From the NCBI RefSeq assembly GCF_902506325.1, contig NZ_LR732328.1, positions 1,758,081 through 1,822,080 on the forward strand: a stretch of 64,000 nt of DNA. Reading direction: 5' to 3'. The notes under the pieces are model-generated. The model searched no databases and was not told the origin of the DNA. It worked only from the letters and a program-made list of their open reading frames with translations. How positions within the stretch are numbered: the first letter of the stretch is position 1; every line of letters begins with the position of its first letter. A program made the position numbers and the translations under genes. Source of the DNA: Limnobacter sp. 130 (GTDB taxonomy: Bacteria > Pseudomonadota > Gammaproteobacteria > Burkholderiales > Burkholderiaceae_B). Below are positions 11,244-19,798 of the stretch, in pieces.

Positions 11244-13244
11244 ATGTCTGTTGGTCTGAACAAAGCCCAAAGCGAAGCTGTGAATTATGTGGATGGTCCC
11301 TGCCTGGTACTGGCTGGTGCGGGTTCGGGCAAAACACGCGTGATCACCCAAAAAATTGCCCACCTGATTCAAAACAAGGGTGTAAGCGCCAAGAACATTG
11401 CGGCGGTTACCTTTACCAACAAAGCCGCCAAGGAAATGGAAGAGCGTGCGGCCAAGTTGTTGCGTGGCACGGAAGGCAAAGGCCTGTTGGTGTGTACCTT
11501 TCACAGCCTGGGCATTCGAATTTTGCGGGAAGAGCACAAACATGCCGGGCTGAAAGCGCGGTTCTCCATTCTGGATGCAACAGACACCTACGGCCTGGTG
11601 CAACAGCTGTATGGCACCACCGACAAGCAGCTGATTCGCAAGGCGCAAAGCGTAATTTCGCTGTGGAAAAACGGCCTTGTGGACCCCGATGCTGCACTGG
11701 CGCAAGCGACTTCTGAAGATGAGGGCCAAATTGCCCGCCTGTACAAAAGTTATGAAGCCACGCTGGCGGCCTACCAGGCTGTGGATTTTGACGACCTTAT
11801 TTTGAAGCCCACGCGCCTGTTGGCCAGCAACGAGGAGGTGCGCAGCCGCTGGCAAAACCGCCTGCGTTATTTGCTGGTGGACGAGGTGCAAGACACCAAC
11901 GCCTGCCAGTATGATTTGCTGCGTTTGATTGCCGGGCCACGCGCCATGTTCACGGCGGTGGGCGACGATGACCAGGCCATTTACGCCTGGCGCGGTGCCA
12001 CCATTGAAAACCTGCGGCAGCTGACCGAAGATTACCCGCAGTTGAAAGTGATCAAGCTGGAACAGAATTACCGGTCTACCCTGCGTATTTTGCAGGCGGC
12101 CAACCGCTTGATTGAAAACAACCCGAAGCTGTTTCCAAAAACCCTGTGGAGCGACCACGGCCCCGGTGAACCGATTGTGATCAGCCCCATGGCTGACGAT
12201 GAGCATGAAGCCGAGCAGGTGGCCATGATGTTGAGTGGGCATCGCTTTGAGCGCCGCGCCAAGTATGGCGATTATGCGGTGTTGTACCGCAGTAACTTTC
12301 AGGCGCGCATTCTGGAACAGGCCTTGCGGCGCCAGAAAATCCCCTACATTTTGAGTGGCGGACAAAGCTTTTTTGAGCGTGCCGAGATCAAGGATGTGAT
12401 CGCCTATTTGCGATTGCTGGTGAATCAGGACGATGACCCGGCATTCATTCGTGCAGTGACCACGCCGAAGCGTGGCATTGGTCAAAAAACACTGGAAGCC
12501 TTGGGCACTTATGCAGGTACGCGCGGGGTTTCATTGTTTGAAGCGCTGTTTGAAACCGGTGCGGAAAGCCATTTGAATGCGGGCATGGTCGATGCGCTGC
12601 GCACTTTCGGCACCTTCATCAACAAGCTGGAGTACCGCGCCCAGCGGGAACCTGCGCGCGATTTGCTCAACGAGTTGTTGAGCACCATCAAGTACGAAGA
12701 GTGGCTTTACGAGCAGCAAGACGAACGTGGCGCACAAAGCAAATGGCAAAACGTGCTCGATTTCGTGAAGTGGATGGGCGACAAGGGCGAGGAAGAAGGT
12801 TCAACCTTGCTGGACCTGACACAGAAAGTGGCTTTGATGACCATGCTGGATCGGCAAGACGATGGCACCCGGCCCGATGCCGTGCAGCTAAGCACCCTGC
12901 ACGCAGCCAAAGGGCTAGAATTTCCGCATGTGTTTTTGCTGGGTTGTGAGGAAAGTATTTTGCCCAGTTTTGGCGACGGCGAAGGGCGCGAACTGACCGA
13001 CGACAGGCTGGAAGAAGAGCGCCGCCTGATGTATGTGGGTGTGACCCGTGCACAGCGCAGCCTGAATATTACCTGGTGCAGAAAGCGCAAGAAGGCGCGT
13101 GAATTGGTGAGTTGTTTTCCGTCGCGGTTTATCAAGGAACTGCAACTGGAAACCGACAAAGACCTGCCCGATGACACACCCAAGATGACCCCGAAAGACC
13201 GTTTGAGTGCGTTGAAAGGGTTGCTGACAAAGGTCGGCGCTTAG
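11244..13244 (+). CDS. rep: UvrD/Rep-family ATP-dependent DNA helicase, probably Rep
   Basis: Superfamily 1A 3'-5' helicase of 666 residues, close to the length of Rep. Motif Q and Walker A are LNKAQSEAV and AGAGSGKTRVI near residues 5-30. Others are TFTNKAAKEM (Ia), LLVDEVQDTN (II), VGDDDQAIYAWRGA (III), LEQNYRS (IV), STLHAAKGLEFPHVF (V) and EERRLMYVGVTRAQ (VI). It unwinds DNA ahead of the fork and clears bound proteins. Its position 45 bases after priA makes a replication-restart pair. UvrD is the alternative, but the N-terminal sequence and length fit Rep better. Its stop overlaps the opposite-strand response regulator gene by four bases. Confidence 0.88.
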   Translation: MSVGLNKAQSEAVNYVDGPCLVLAGAGSGKTRVITQKIAHLIQNKGVSAKNIAAVTFTNKAAKEMEERAAKLLRGTEGKGLLVCTFHSLGIRILREEHKHAGLKARFSILDATDTYGLVQQLYGTTDKQLIRKAQSVISLWKNGLVDPDAALAQATSEDEGQIARLYKSYEATLAAYQAVDFDDLILKPTRLLASNEEVRSRWQNRLRYLLVDEVQDTNACQYDLLRLIAGPRAMFTAVGDDDQAIYAWRGATIENLRQLTEDYPQLKVIKLEQNYRSTLRILQAANRLIENNPKLFPKTLWSDHGPGEPIVISPMADDEHEAEQVAMMLSGHRFERRAKYGDYAVLYRSNFQARILEQALRRQKIPYILSGGQSFFERAEIKDVIAYLRLLVNQDDDPAFIRAVTTPKRGIGQKTLEALGTYAGTRGVSLFEALFETGAESHLNAGMVDALRTFGTFINKLEYRAQREPARDLLNELLSTIKYEEWLYEQQDERGAQSKWQNVLDFVKWMGDKGEEEGSTLLDLTQKVALMTMLDRQDDGTRPDAVQLSTLHAAKGLEFPHVFLLGCEESILPSFGDGEGRELTDDRLEEERRLMYVGVTRAQRSLNITWCRKRKKARELVSCFPSRFIKELQLETDKDLPDDTPKMTPKDRLSALKGLLTKVGA

Positions 13245-13606
13245 TTTGCACCCAGCGCAGAATTTGCTTTCTGGATCAGCGCCTCGGGGGTAACCGGTTT
13301 CAGCAACCACCCCGCAAGGTTGAGGGCTTTGGCCTGTTTAATCATTTCTTTGTCGGAATACGACGTAATCACCACAATGGGTACCATGGCTCCGGTTTTT
13401 CGAATTCGGTTGCACAACTCAAGACCGTCCATACCGGGCATGTCGATGTCAGTGATGATCAGGTCGGGTGCGCCGTTTTCTACGATCTCTCGTATGCCTT
13501 CCTGAGCCGATGCCGCAGTGCGCACAACATGACCCGCTTGGGTCAAAATATGTGCGCAAACTTTTCGAATGGTATTGGCATCGTCAATTAGAAGAATATT
13601 GGGCAT
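13241..13606 (-). CDS. Single-domain (CheY-like) response regulator
   Basis: A receiver domain alone, 121 residues, with no output domain. The acidic pair is at residues 8-9 (LIDDANTIRK), the phospho-acceptor is D53 in ITDIDMPGMDG, the switch threonine or serine is in VITSYS, and the lysine is in LLKPVTPEAL. Such proteins act through protein contacts, for example on motors or in phosphorelays. No partner kinase adjoins it; the nearest kinases are at 29 and 38 kb. The 3' end overlaps the convergent helicase gene by four bases. Confidence 0.92.
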   Translation of the reverse strand: MPNILLIDDANTIRKVCAHILTQAGHVVRTAASAQEGIREIVENGAPDLIITDIDMPGMDGLELCNRIRKTGAMVPIVVITSYSDKEMIKQAKALNLAGWLLKPVTPEALIQKANSALGAN

Positions 13607-13642
13607 GGCGTGATTTGGTTTGATGGTGATTTATTTTTACCA

Positions 13643-14305
13643 TCATACCGTGCCAGATTGAAAAACCTCGGATTCCAGTACTTTTGCGCCCGGTTCGGCG
13701 TTTAGCGCTTCTATCAGCATTGTGCGTGCAAGCATGTCGACTTTCACACTGCGCAGGCGTTTGGGCAATAGCGGGTTGAGCATGCGGCTGGCGATCAAAC
13801 CAATTTCTTCACCCAGACGAAATTCCTCGCGCTGACCATCGAGCAGGCCAGGACGCGCAATCACAACACTGGGAATGCCCGCGTTTCGAACTGCCTGTTC
13901 CGCTTCGCCCTTGGTGCGCAAGTACAGGCCTTTCGCTTTGGGATTGGCCATCATGGCTGAGTTCAGTACGAAGCAGGGCACGGCATGCTGGGCGGCAAGT
14001 GCCGCAAATTGAGCCACCAGGGTGTAATCCACAAAACGGAATTGCTCCGCTGTTTTGGCCGCTTTGATGGTGGTGCCCAAGGTGCAGATGACTGCATCGG
14101 CTTGCCACCAAGGGGCCTCTTCAGGAATGGCGTTGAAGTCGATGACCTGGTTGAGTAACTTGGGGTGCGGTGTAATGGGTTTGCGGGTTAACGCAACCAC
14201 CTTGCCTATATTCGGGTGCGCTAGCGCCTGCGCCAACACGCTGTGACCCACCACACCAGTGGCACCCACCAGCAGCACAGTTTTCTGAATGTTCGTTGAA
14301 CTCAA
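13643..14305 (-). CDS. NAD(P)-binding Rossmann-fold oxidoreductase (HTATIP2/YwnB-like)
   Basis: A 220-residue atypical short-chain dehydrogenase. The dinucleotide loop GATGVVGHSVLAQAL is near residue 14, followed by VVALTRKPI. The central part has ICTLGTTIKAAKTAEQFRFVDY and the end has IARPGLLDGQREEFR, as in the HTATIP2 and YwnB-like group. The start is a TTG at 14305 because GGGGAC precedes it and no ATG is available. Substrate unknown. It lies downstream of the SDR gene on the same strand but after a terminator, so it has its own promoter or depends on read-through. Confidence 0.8.
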   Translation of the reverse strand: MSSTNIQKTVLLVGATGVVGHSVLAQALAHPNIGKVVALTRKPITPHPKLLNQVIDFNAIPEEAPWWQADAVICTLGTTIKAAKTAEQFRFVDYTLVAQFAALAAQHAVPCFVLNSAMMANPKAKGLYLRTKGEAEQAVRNAGIPSVVIARPGLLDGQREEFRLGEEIGLIASRMLNPLLPKRLRSVKVDMLARTMLIEALNAEPGAKVLESEVFQSGTV

Positions 14306-14321
14306 ATCAAGTCCCCAATAA

Positions 14322-14354
14322 AAAACGCGGCAGTCTTAAGACTAACCGCGTTTT
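14322..14354 (-). terminator. Terminator after the SDR gene, possibly bidirectional
   Basis: The arms AAAACGCGG (14322-14330) and CCGCGTTTT (14346-14354) form a nine-base stem. The loop region contains a further perfect palindrome, AGTCTTAAGACT. On the minus strand the stem is followed by a long T tract, just after the SDR stop at 14378. Confidence 0.9.
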
Positions 14355-14377
14355 AACGTCAAAGTCCAAAGGCGTTG

Positions 14378-15274
14378 TTATGCGCTTTGGGTTTCCTTTT
14401 CAGCGGCCTTGCGCTTTTTGCGGGCAATTTGCTTGTCGCGCATTTTTTTCATTTGACTCACGATAATGGCTTGATAGCTTTCGGGCAATGTGCGCACCAT
14501 GGCGTCCATGGCCACTGCGTCGGGGCCAACCAACACGCGGCGCTTGTTGCCTTTTACCGCCTTCAGGATAATATCGGCCGCCTTTTCTGCAGTGGTGATG
14601 AAGAATTTCTCAAAGAACTCTTTGCCCTGCTCGGAATCGGCACCGGTGAACTGTTCAATTTCAGGCGATGCGACGCTTTTGCGGGCAATGGCAGTTTTGA
14701 TGCCGCCTGGGTGAACGCTGGTGGCCGATACGCCGCAATTCATCATGTCCAGTTCCTGGCGCAGGCTTTCTGTAAAACCGCGAACAGCAAACTTGGTGGC
14801 GTTGTAGGTGCTTTGTGTGGGCTGTGCACACAGACCAAACAGGCTGCTGGTGTTGATAATGTGGCCGTCGCCAGATGCCTTCAGGTGTGGCAAAAATGCC
14901 TTGGTTCCGTACACGACGCCCCAGAAGTTGATGCCCATGATCCACTCGAATTTGTCGTAATCGATGTGTTCAACCGGTGTGGCGTAAGCGACACCCGCGT
15001 TGTTGAAAATCAGGTTCACTTTGCCGTGGTCTTTGGCTGTTTGATCGGCCCAGGCATACATGGCTTCGCGGTTGGACACGTCGAGTTGCTGGCTGGTAAC
15101 CTTGACATTGGGCGCAGCGGCTTTCACCAACTTCACGGTTTCGGCGAGGCCTTTGGTGTCAACATCGGAGATGGATACGTGGCATCCGTCCTTGGCCAGT
15201 TGAAGGGCCAGCGTACGGCCCATGCCAGATGCGGCGCCTGTAATTGCGGCCACTTTGCCGTTGAATGATTTCAT
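14378..15274 (-). CDS. Short-chain dehydrogenase/reductase
   Basis: A 298-residue classical SDR. The cofactor loop TGAASGMGRTLAL is near residue 13 and DVDTKGL suggests an aspartate that favours NAD(H). The motif NNAGVAY is near 90, the catalytic serine in IINTSSLFG near 138, and the tyrosine-lysine pair in YNATKFAVRGFTESL near 155. The C-terminal tail is basic (KKMRDKQIARKKRKAAEKE). Substrate cannot be deduced. It is divergent from a TetR-family gene with a palindrome between them, which suggests direct control by that regulator. Confidence 0.9.
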   Translation of the reverse strand: MKSFNGKVAAITGAASGMGRTLALQLAKDGCHVSISDVDTKGLAETVKLVKAAAPNVKVTSQQLDVSNREAMYAWADQTAKDHGKVNLIFNNAGVAYATPVEHIDYDKFEWIMGINFWGVVYGTKAFLPHLKASGDGHIINTSSLFGLCAQPTQSTYNATKFAVRGFTESLRQELDMMNCGVSATSVHPGGIKTAIARKSVASPEIEQFTGADSEQGKEFFEKFFITTAEKAADIILKAVKGNKRRVLVGPDAVAMDAMVRTLPESYQAIIVSQMKKMRDKQIARKKRKAAEKETQSA

Positions 15275-15310
15275 GTGTCGGTCTCCAATGTGCTGTGTTG
15301 TAGCTGTAAT

Positions 15311-15330
15311 TTGACAATCGTGGTTGTCAA
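15311..15330. promoter_or_regulatory. Palindromic operator between the SDR and TetR genes
   Basis: TTGACAA (15311-15317) and TTGTCAA (15324-15330) form a perfect inverted repeat with a six-base spacer. It lies 37 bases upstream of the SDR start and 57 bases upstream of the TetR-family start, a usual place for a self-regulating TetR repressor. The binding protein is inferred. Confidence 0.65.
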
Positions 15331-15386
15331 TTTAATGTTGGGCCTGCATACTGTCAATGCCTATTTTTTGAGTATATCTTCCAATT

Positions 15387-16064
15387 ATGAATGCGAAAGC
15401 ACCCGAGCAAATTGCCAAAGCCGCAGGGCGTCGTTACCGTGGGGTGTCCAACGAAACCCGCAAGGCGGAGCGCCGGTTGAAACTGATTGAGGCTGGCATC
15501 AAGATGTTTGGTTCGACTGGTTACCATGCCGCCACGGTGAAGGGTCTGTGTCAGGAAGCGGGTTTGACCGAGCGCTATTTTTACGAGAGCTTCAGCAATG
15601 CCGAGGCCCTGTTCACTGCGTGCTACCTGCACATTACGGATACGCTGCGCGACAAGTTGCAGAAGGTGTTGTTGAGCACAGATGCAGACAATCTGGAGCA
15701 GGCCACCCGAACCGGCTTGACCGTGTTTTTCAGCCAGTTCAAGGAAAGCCCGCAGGCAGCCCGTATTTTGTTGGTCGAGGTGTTGACCGTGAACCGGCAC
15801 CTCGAAGAGTTGAGCTTGAAAACCCTGTACAGTTTTGTAGAAATGCTGGAAACACTGGCCAAACCGCTGATTGATCAGCGCAAGGACGGCGGCGTGAAGG
15901 GGCTGGATTCAACCTTGCTGGCCTCGGGCCTGGTGGGCTCAGTGCTGTATATGGCGGCCCGCTGGAGTATGGATGGTTGCAAAAAATCCGTGGAAGATGT
16001 GGTGGAAAATGCCATGCTGATTTTCCGCGGCGCGGGAGAAATGCTGTTGCAGTGCGACGATTGA
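15387..16064 (+). CDS. TetR-family transcriptional regulator
   Basis: A 225-residue regulator. The N-terminal helix-turn-helix covers about residues 29-75 (KLIEAGIKMFGSTGYHAATV, then EAGLTERYFYESFSNAEALF), followed by an all-helical ligand-binding domain. It is transcribed away from the SDR gene and a palindrome lies in the shared promoter, so local auto-regulation and control of the SDR are likely. The inducer is unknown. A bidirectional terminator follows. Confidence 0.92.
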   Translation: MNAKAPEQIAKAAGRRYRGVSNETRKAERRLKLIEAGIKMFGSTGYHAATVKGLCQEAGLTERYFYESFSNAEALFTACYLHITDTLRDKLQKVLLSTDADNLEQATRTGLTVFFSQFKESPQAARILLVEVLTVNRHLEELSLKTLYSFVEMLETLAKPLIDQRKDGGVKGLDSTLLASGLVGSVLYMAARWSMDGCKKSVEDVVENAMLIFRGAGEMLLQCDD

Positions 16065-16081
16065 TGCGCTGAGCATGCAAT

Positions 16082-16109
16082 AAAAAACCCGCCTTCGGGC
16101 GGGTTTTTT
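16082..16109. terminator. Bidirectional terminator between tetR-type and cytochrome c genes
   Basis: A 12-base stem, AAAAAACCCGCC against GGCGGGTTTTTT, with a TTCG tetraloop. It lies between two convergent genes and has A/T tracts on both sides, so it can serve both. Confidence 0.95.
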
Positions 16110-16129
16110 ATTGGCGTTTGAAACGCGTT

Positions 16130-16669
16130 TTACTTGGCAGCTTCAGCAGCGGGTGCCTCTGCAGCAGGGGCGGCTGGTTCGGGTGCTTTGAAATCAGCGC
16201 CCACTTCTTTGCCCATGTAAGCCACAGCACGAGCCACTTCGATGTCATCAAGGTCAGCATTGCCACCTTTGGCTGGCATTGCACCAATGCCGTTCACAGC
16301 GTTTTTCCACAAGGTGTCGAAACCTTTGCTCAGGCGATCGCCCCACTGGCCCTGGTCGCCAAACTTGGGAGCACCTGCAGCGCCGGTGGTGTGGCAGGCC
16401 GCGCATGCAGCTGCATACACTTGCTCGCCAGTTTTCAATACTTTGGGCGCATTGGCGTCAACGAAATCAATGGTGCCTACAGGTGCCAGGCGCTGGGCAA
16501 TGGCTTCTTCGGAGAAAGCATTGGTGCCGGCGGCGGGTTTTTCGCTGCTGCTGACATAGTTGGCCAACAAGATAATGACGAAAATCGGGACAACGAAAGA
16601 GGCAACAATCGCAATGATGAGCTGCTTCGGTGTCTTGATTAAAAGTTCGTGTTCGTTTGAATCGCTCAT
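16130..16669 (-). CDS. Membrane-anchored c-type cytochrome (c5-like)
   Basis: A 179-residue protein with one membrane segment near residues 18-40 (LIIAIVASFVVPIFVIILLA) and one heme c site, CAACH near residue 93. The probable methionine ligand is in GIGAMPAKGG near 133. The end is an Ala/Pro/Glu-rich tail. It should sit on the periplasmic face and carry electrons between respiratory complexes. The start at 16669 (MSDSNEHELL) has AGGA upstream; longer versions are possible but add an unlikely leader. The gene faces away from the cytochrome b561 gene. Confidence 0.88.
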   Translation of the reverse strand: MSDSNEHELLIKTPKQLIIAIVASFVVPIFVIILLANYVSSSEKPAAGTNAFSEEAIAQRLAPVGTIDFVDANAPKVLKTGEQVYAAACAACHTTGAAGAPKFGDQGQWGDRLSKGFDTLWKNAVNGIGAMPAKGGNADLDDIEVARAVAYMGKEVGADFKAPEPAAPAAEAPAAEAAK

Positions 16670-16840
16670 ACGACGTCCTGATTGATAGCGCTGGGTTGAA
16701 ACGAGATTATAACGGGATGCAAAAGCATACAGTGGCATGTACGCAGCATCAAAACAACTGTAAATTGTATCTTGAAAAAGGCTTTAAACCCAACTATTTA
16801 TTGCTGAAAATGCAAGGCTGTATTGCAAAGGGATGAGATT

Positions 16841-17401
16841 TTGAAGAGCGCATTAAGCGAGAACCACCGATACGGTTTGCCCATGGTCGTGGTTCACTGG
16901 TTCATGGCGGTGGGTATTTTGACGGCATTTGGCATGGGTTTGTACATGGTGGACATCCCGGGCATTACACCATTCAAGCTGAAACTTTTTAACTGGCACA
17001 AGTGGTTGGGTGTCACCTTGTTTGCATTGGTGCTGTTGCGCATGGTGGTTCGAATGTTGTCGAAAACCCCCAAATACCCTGCGCATTGGGGGCACAACAC
17101 GGTGCTGCTGGCCAAGCTGGGGCATTTGGCTTTGTATGTGTTCATGCTGGGCGTTCCGGTTTTTGGTTACCTGTACAGCCTGGCCTCGGGTTACCCGGTG
17201 GTGTGGTTTGGTGTGATTGAGTTGCCTGTTTTGATCGAGAAGAACGCTGAACTCAAGGAACTGTTTAAAACCTTGCATGAACTTTCAGGCAAAGGCTTGG
17301 TCTTTTTGGTGGCGGGCCATGTATTGATGGCCTTGAAACATCACATTCTGGACCGGGACGGTATTTTGGGCCGCATGATCCCCGGAATGCGAGCCGATTA
17401 A
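16841..17401 (+). CDS. Cytochrome b561
   Basis: A 186-residue integral membrane protein with four hydrophobic segments. Heme-ligand histidines are plausible in VVVHWFMAVG, FNWHKWLGVTLF, LGHLALYVFML and AGHVLMALKHH. It probably moves electrons between the quinone pool and a periplasmic partner. The start is taken as TTG 16841 because AAGGGA sits seven bases upstream; TTG 16823 is possible but less well placed. Two YceI genes follow on the same strand, a very common pairing in proteobacteria. Confidence 0.9.
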   Translation: MKSALSENHRYGLPMVVVHWFMAVGILTAFGMGLYMVDIPGITPFKLKLFNWHKWLGVTLFALVLLRMVVRMLSKTPKYPAHWGHNTVLLAKLGHLALYVFMLGVPVFGYLYSLASGYPVVWFGVIELPVLIEKNAELKELFKTLHELSGKGLVFLVAGHVLMALKHHILDRDGILGRMIPGMRAD

Positions 17402-17437
17402 TCTGTACGATCCGATCCAGTACCCGCAGGAACCAAG

Positions 17438-17995
17438 ATGATTCACCGATTTTCCACAGTGGCCGCTGGCCTGGCGTTGTCTGTTTTTACTCTGCCGGTG
17501 TTGGCCGCCCCGATTGATGCCGCGCAAAGCGAAGTCAAGGCAACATTCAAACAATTCAATGTGCCGGTTAGTGGCAATTTCAAGAAATTTAGCGGCGATG
17601 TGCAGTTTGACCCGGCCAAGCCTGCGGACACCAAAGCCATTCTGAACGTGGACACCGCAAGTTACGACCTGGGGGACCCCGAGTACAACAAAGAAGTGGC
17701 TGGCAAGGACTGGTTTGATTCAAAAAACCACCCCAAGGCGACCTTTGTAATTACGGGTGTCACAGGCAGTGGCAATAATTTGCAGGCCACTGGCGATTTG
17801 ACCATTCGAGGCATTAAAAAGCCCCTGAAGTTTCCGGTAACAATTAAAACTGCGGGCGACAAGCACACGTTCACCGGCAAATCCCAGATCAAGCGCCTTG
17901 AATACAAGGTGGGCGCAGACGGGGAATGGGGTGACACCAGCTTGGTGGCCGATGAAGTGACCATTGATTTCAAACTGGTAGTACCAGCCAAATAA
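17438..17995 (+). CDS. YceI-family periplasmic protein (first copy)
   Basis: A 185-residue secreted protein of the YceI lipocalin-like fold, which binds isoprenoid or quinone-like lipids in known structures. The signal peptide covers about residues 1-23 (GLALSVFTLPVLAAP). The YceI core is seen in SEVKATFKQFNVPVSGNF, GDLTIRGIKKPL and DEVTIDFKLVV. It follows the cytochrome b561 gene by 36 bases and precedes a second YceI gene by 13 bases, so the three form an operon. Confidence 0.92.
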   Translation: MIHRFSTVAAGLALSVFTLPVLAAPIDAAQSEVKATFKQFNVPVSGNFKKFSGDVQFDPAKPADTKAILNVDTASYDLGDPEYNKEVAGKDWFDSKNHPKATFVITGVTGSGNNLQATGDLTIRGIKKPLKFPVTIKTAGDKHTFTGKSQIKRLEYKVGADGEWGDTSLVADEVTIDFKLVVPAK

Positions 17996-18008
17996 AAAGG
18001 AGTTAGGG

Positions 18009-18602
18009 ATGTTCAAGCAAGTATCGAAAACCGTGTTGGGCAGTGCAATTGCATTGGGTATGTTGGGTGCTGCGCATGCGGCGGTGGATACCTATGTGAT
18101 CGACCCAAGTCACACCTTCCCTTCGTTTGAGGCGGACCACATGGGCGGGTTGTCACTGTGGCGTGGCCAGTTTGAGAAAACCAAGGGCATGGTGACCCTG
18201 GACCGTGCCAATAAAACCGGTACAGTGGACATTGAAATTGATGCGGCCAGCCTTGACTTTGGTCATGGCAAGATGAACGAGCATGCCAAAGATATAGACA
18301 TGTTCGATGTGGAAGCCCACCCCACCATTACCTACACGGCCAGCAAAATGCGCTTTGAAGGTGACAAGCCGGTGGAGGTGTTGGGTAACCTGACCTTGAA
18401 AGGGATCACGAAGCCGGTTCCATTGAAGATCAACACCTTCAAATGCATTATGCACCCCATGAAAAAAGCGGAAGTGTGTGGCGCCGATGCGGTGGCTGAA
18501 TTCAAGCGCACGGACTTCGATTTGGGCTATGGCGTGGACCGCGGCTTTTTTCCGGAAGTGAAAGTGTTGATTACCATTGAAGCGGTGAAACAGCCGAAGT
18601 AA
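18009..18602 (+). CDS. YceI-family periplasmic protein (second copy)
   Basis: A 197-residue secreted YceI protein with a signal peptide ending near AHA at residue 25. It has the stronger family signature of the two: YVIDPSHTFPSFEADHMGGL, DVEAHPTITYTA, LGNLTLKGITKPV and DFDLGYGVD. Two cysteines (CIMHPMKKAEVC) may form a disulfide. An AAGGAG lies before its ATG. The two copies differ clearly in sequence, so this is an old duplication. A terminator follows. Confidence 0.93.
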   Translation: MFKQVSKTVLGSAIALGMLGAAHAAVDTYVIDPSHTFPSFEADHMGGLSLWRGQFEKTKGMVTLDRANKTGTVDIEIDAASLDFGHGKMNEHAKDIDMFDVEAHPTITYTASKMRFEGDKPVEVLGNLTLKGITKPVPLKINTFKCIMHPMKKAEVCGADAVAEFKRTDFDLGYGVDRGFFPEVKVLITIEAVKQPK

Positions 18603-18617
18603 AAATGGATTGAATGA

Positions 18618-18653
18618 AAAAAGCCGGCGCCTTTGTGGGGGCCGGCTTTTTTG
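18618..18653. terminator. Terminator after the b561-yceI-yceI operon
   Basis: The arms AAAAAAGCCGGC (18618-18629) and GCCGGCTTTTTT (18642-18653) form a perfect 12-base stem. It lies between convergent genes and can serve the terC-like gene as well. Confidence 0.95.
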
Positions 18654-18665
18654 TTTCAGCGACGG

Positions 18666-19676
18666 TTATTTGCTGTCAGTTGCATGTTCCAGTTTTTCAT
18701 TTTTAGCCTCGCTCCGTGTTTTCCACAGCGAGAACACCACGCCACCTGCAATCAAGCCCAGGGTAATGCTGAGTGAAAAGGCGGGCGGGAACTTGCCGAT
18801 GAAATTCACCAGGAAGATTTTGCTGCCGATGAACACCAGCACCATGGCCAAAGCGTACTTCAGGTAGTGGAAGCGGTGGATCATCGCGGCCAAGGCAAAG
18901 TACAGTGCACGCAGGCCCAAAATGGCAAAGATGTTGCTGGTGTACACAATGAAGGGGTCGGTGGTGATCGCGAAAATCGCGGGTACGGAATCGACCGCAA
19001 AGATCAGGTCCACAAACTCGATCAACACCAGCGCCAGTAACAGGGGTGTGGCAAAACGCACAACCTTGCCGGTTTTGGGGTCGGCTTCGTTCACAACAAA
19101 CGCGTTGCCACGCAGGCCTTCGGTCACGCGCATGCGTTTGCGCAAAAACTTCAGGATCGGGTTGTTTTCAATGTCGGGTTTGCTGTCGGCCATGAACCAC
19201 ATTTTGATACCCGTGATCACAAGGAAGGCGCCGAACAGGTAAAGCACCCAACTGAATTCTTTCACCAGCGCAGCGCCCAGACCGATCATGATGGCGCGCA
19301 ATACGATTACGCCCAAAATGCCCCAGAACAACACGCGGTGCTGGTACTGACGGGGAATGGCGAAGAACGAGAAAATCATCGCGATGACAAACACGTTGTC
19401 CATCGACAGTGATTTTTCAATGGCGAAACCGGTGAAGTAGTTCATGCCGCTTTCCGAGCCCAGGTAGTACCACACCCATGCGCCGAACAGACAGGCTGCG
19501 GTGATGTAGCCACCTGAGAGCAGCAAACTTTCCTTGACCCCAATTTCGTGATCATCCTTGTGCAGCACGCCAAGGTCGAAGGTGAGCAGTGCAATTACAA
19601 TGCCGACAAACAACAGCCAAATCCATGCGGCTGTGCCGAGAAAGTCGGTGTGCATGAATTCCATTAAAACGTCCAC
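18666..19676 (-). CDS. TerC-family integral membrane protein
   Basis: About 336 residues and roughly nine membrane segments. Family motifs are GIVIALLTFDLGVL, SLSMDNVFVIAMIF near residue 95 and LVLIEFVDLIFAVDSVPAIFA near 215, with conserved acidic residues in the membrane. Members such as Alx and TerC take part in manganese export or tellurium resistance. The start is taken as GTG 19676 because GGAG lies seven bases upstream; ATG 19664 is an alternative. No yybP-ykoY riboswitch is apparent in the short upstream region. Confidence 0.9.
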   Translation of the reverse strand: MDVLMEFMHTDFLGTAAWIWLLFVGIVIALLTFDLGVLHKDDHEIGVKESLLLSGGYITAACLFGAWVWYYLGSESGMNYFTGFAIEKSLSMDNVFVIAMIFSFFAIPRQYQHRVLFWGILGVIVLRAIMIGLGAALVKEFSWVLYLFGAFLVITGIKMWFMADSKPDIENNPILKFLRKRMRVTEGLRGNAFVVNEADPKTGKVVRFATPLLLALVLIEFVDLIFAVDSVPAIFAITTDPFIVYTSNIFAILGLRALYFALAAMIHRFHYLKYALAMVLVFIGSKIFLVNFIGKFPPAFSLSITLGLIAGGVVFSLWKTRSEAKNEKLEHATDSK

Positions 19677-19798
19677 GTTGATACTCCATAAGGGTTGAAT
19701 TGAACACGGCGCCATGGTGTATCAGTTGTGATTTCGGAAAAACCAGTATTTAATGAACTGTTGATTCGGTTTTTACGAAGTTACTTTGTGGGGCTTGC

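Noticed and set aside
14375..15268. Long plus-strand open frame of 297 codons opposite the SDR gene
   Set aside because: It mirrors the SDR gene almost exactly. The minus-strand product has full cofactor and catalytic motifs, so the plus frame is a shadow.
19677..19798. Possible yybP-ykoY manganese riboswitch before the TerC-family gene
   Set aside because: Only about 120 bases separate it from the divergent regulator gene, and I see none of the conserved riboswitch loops.
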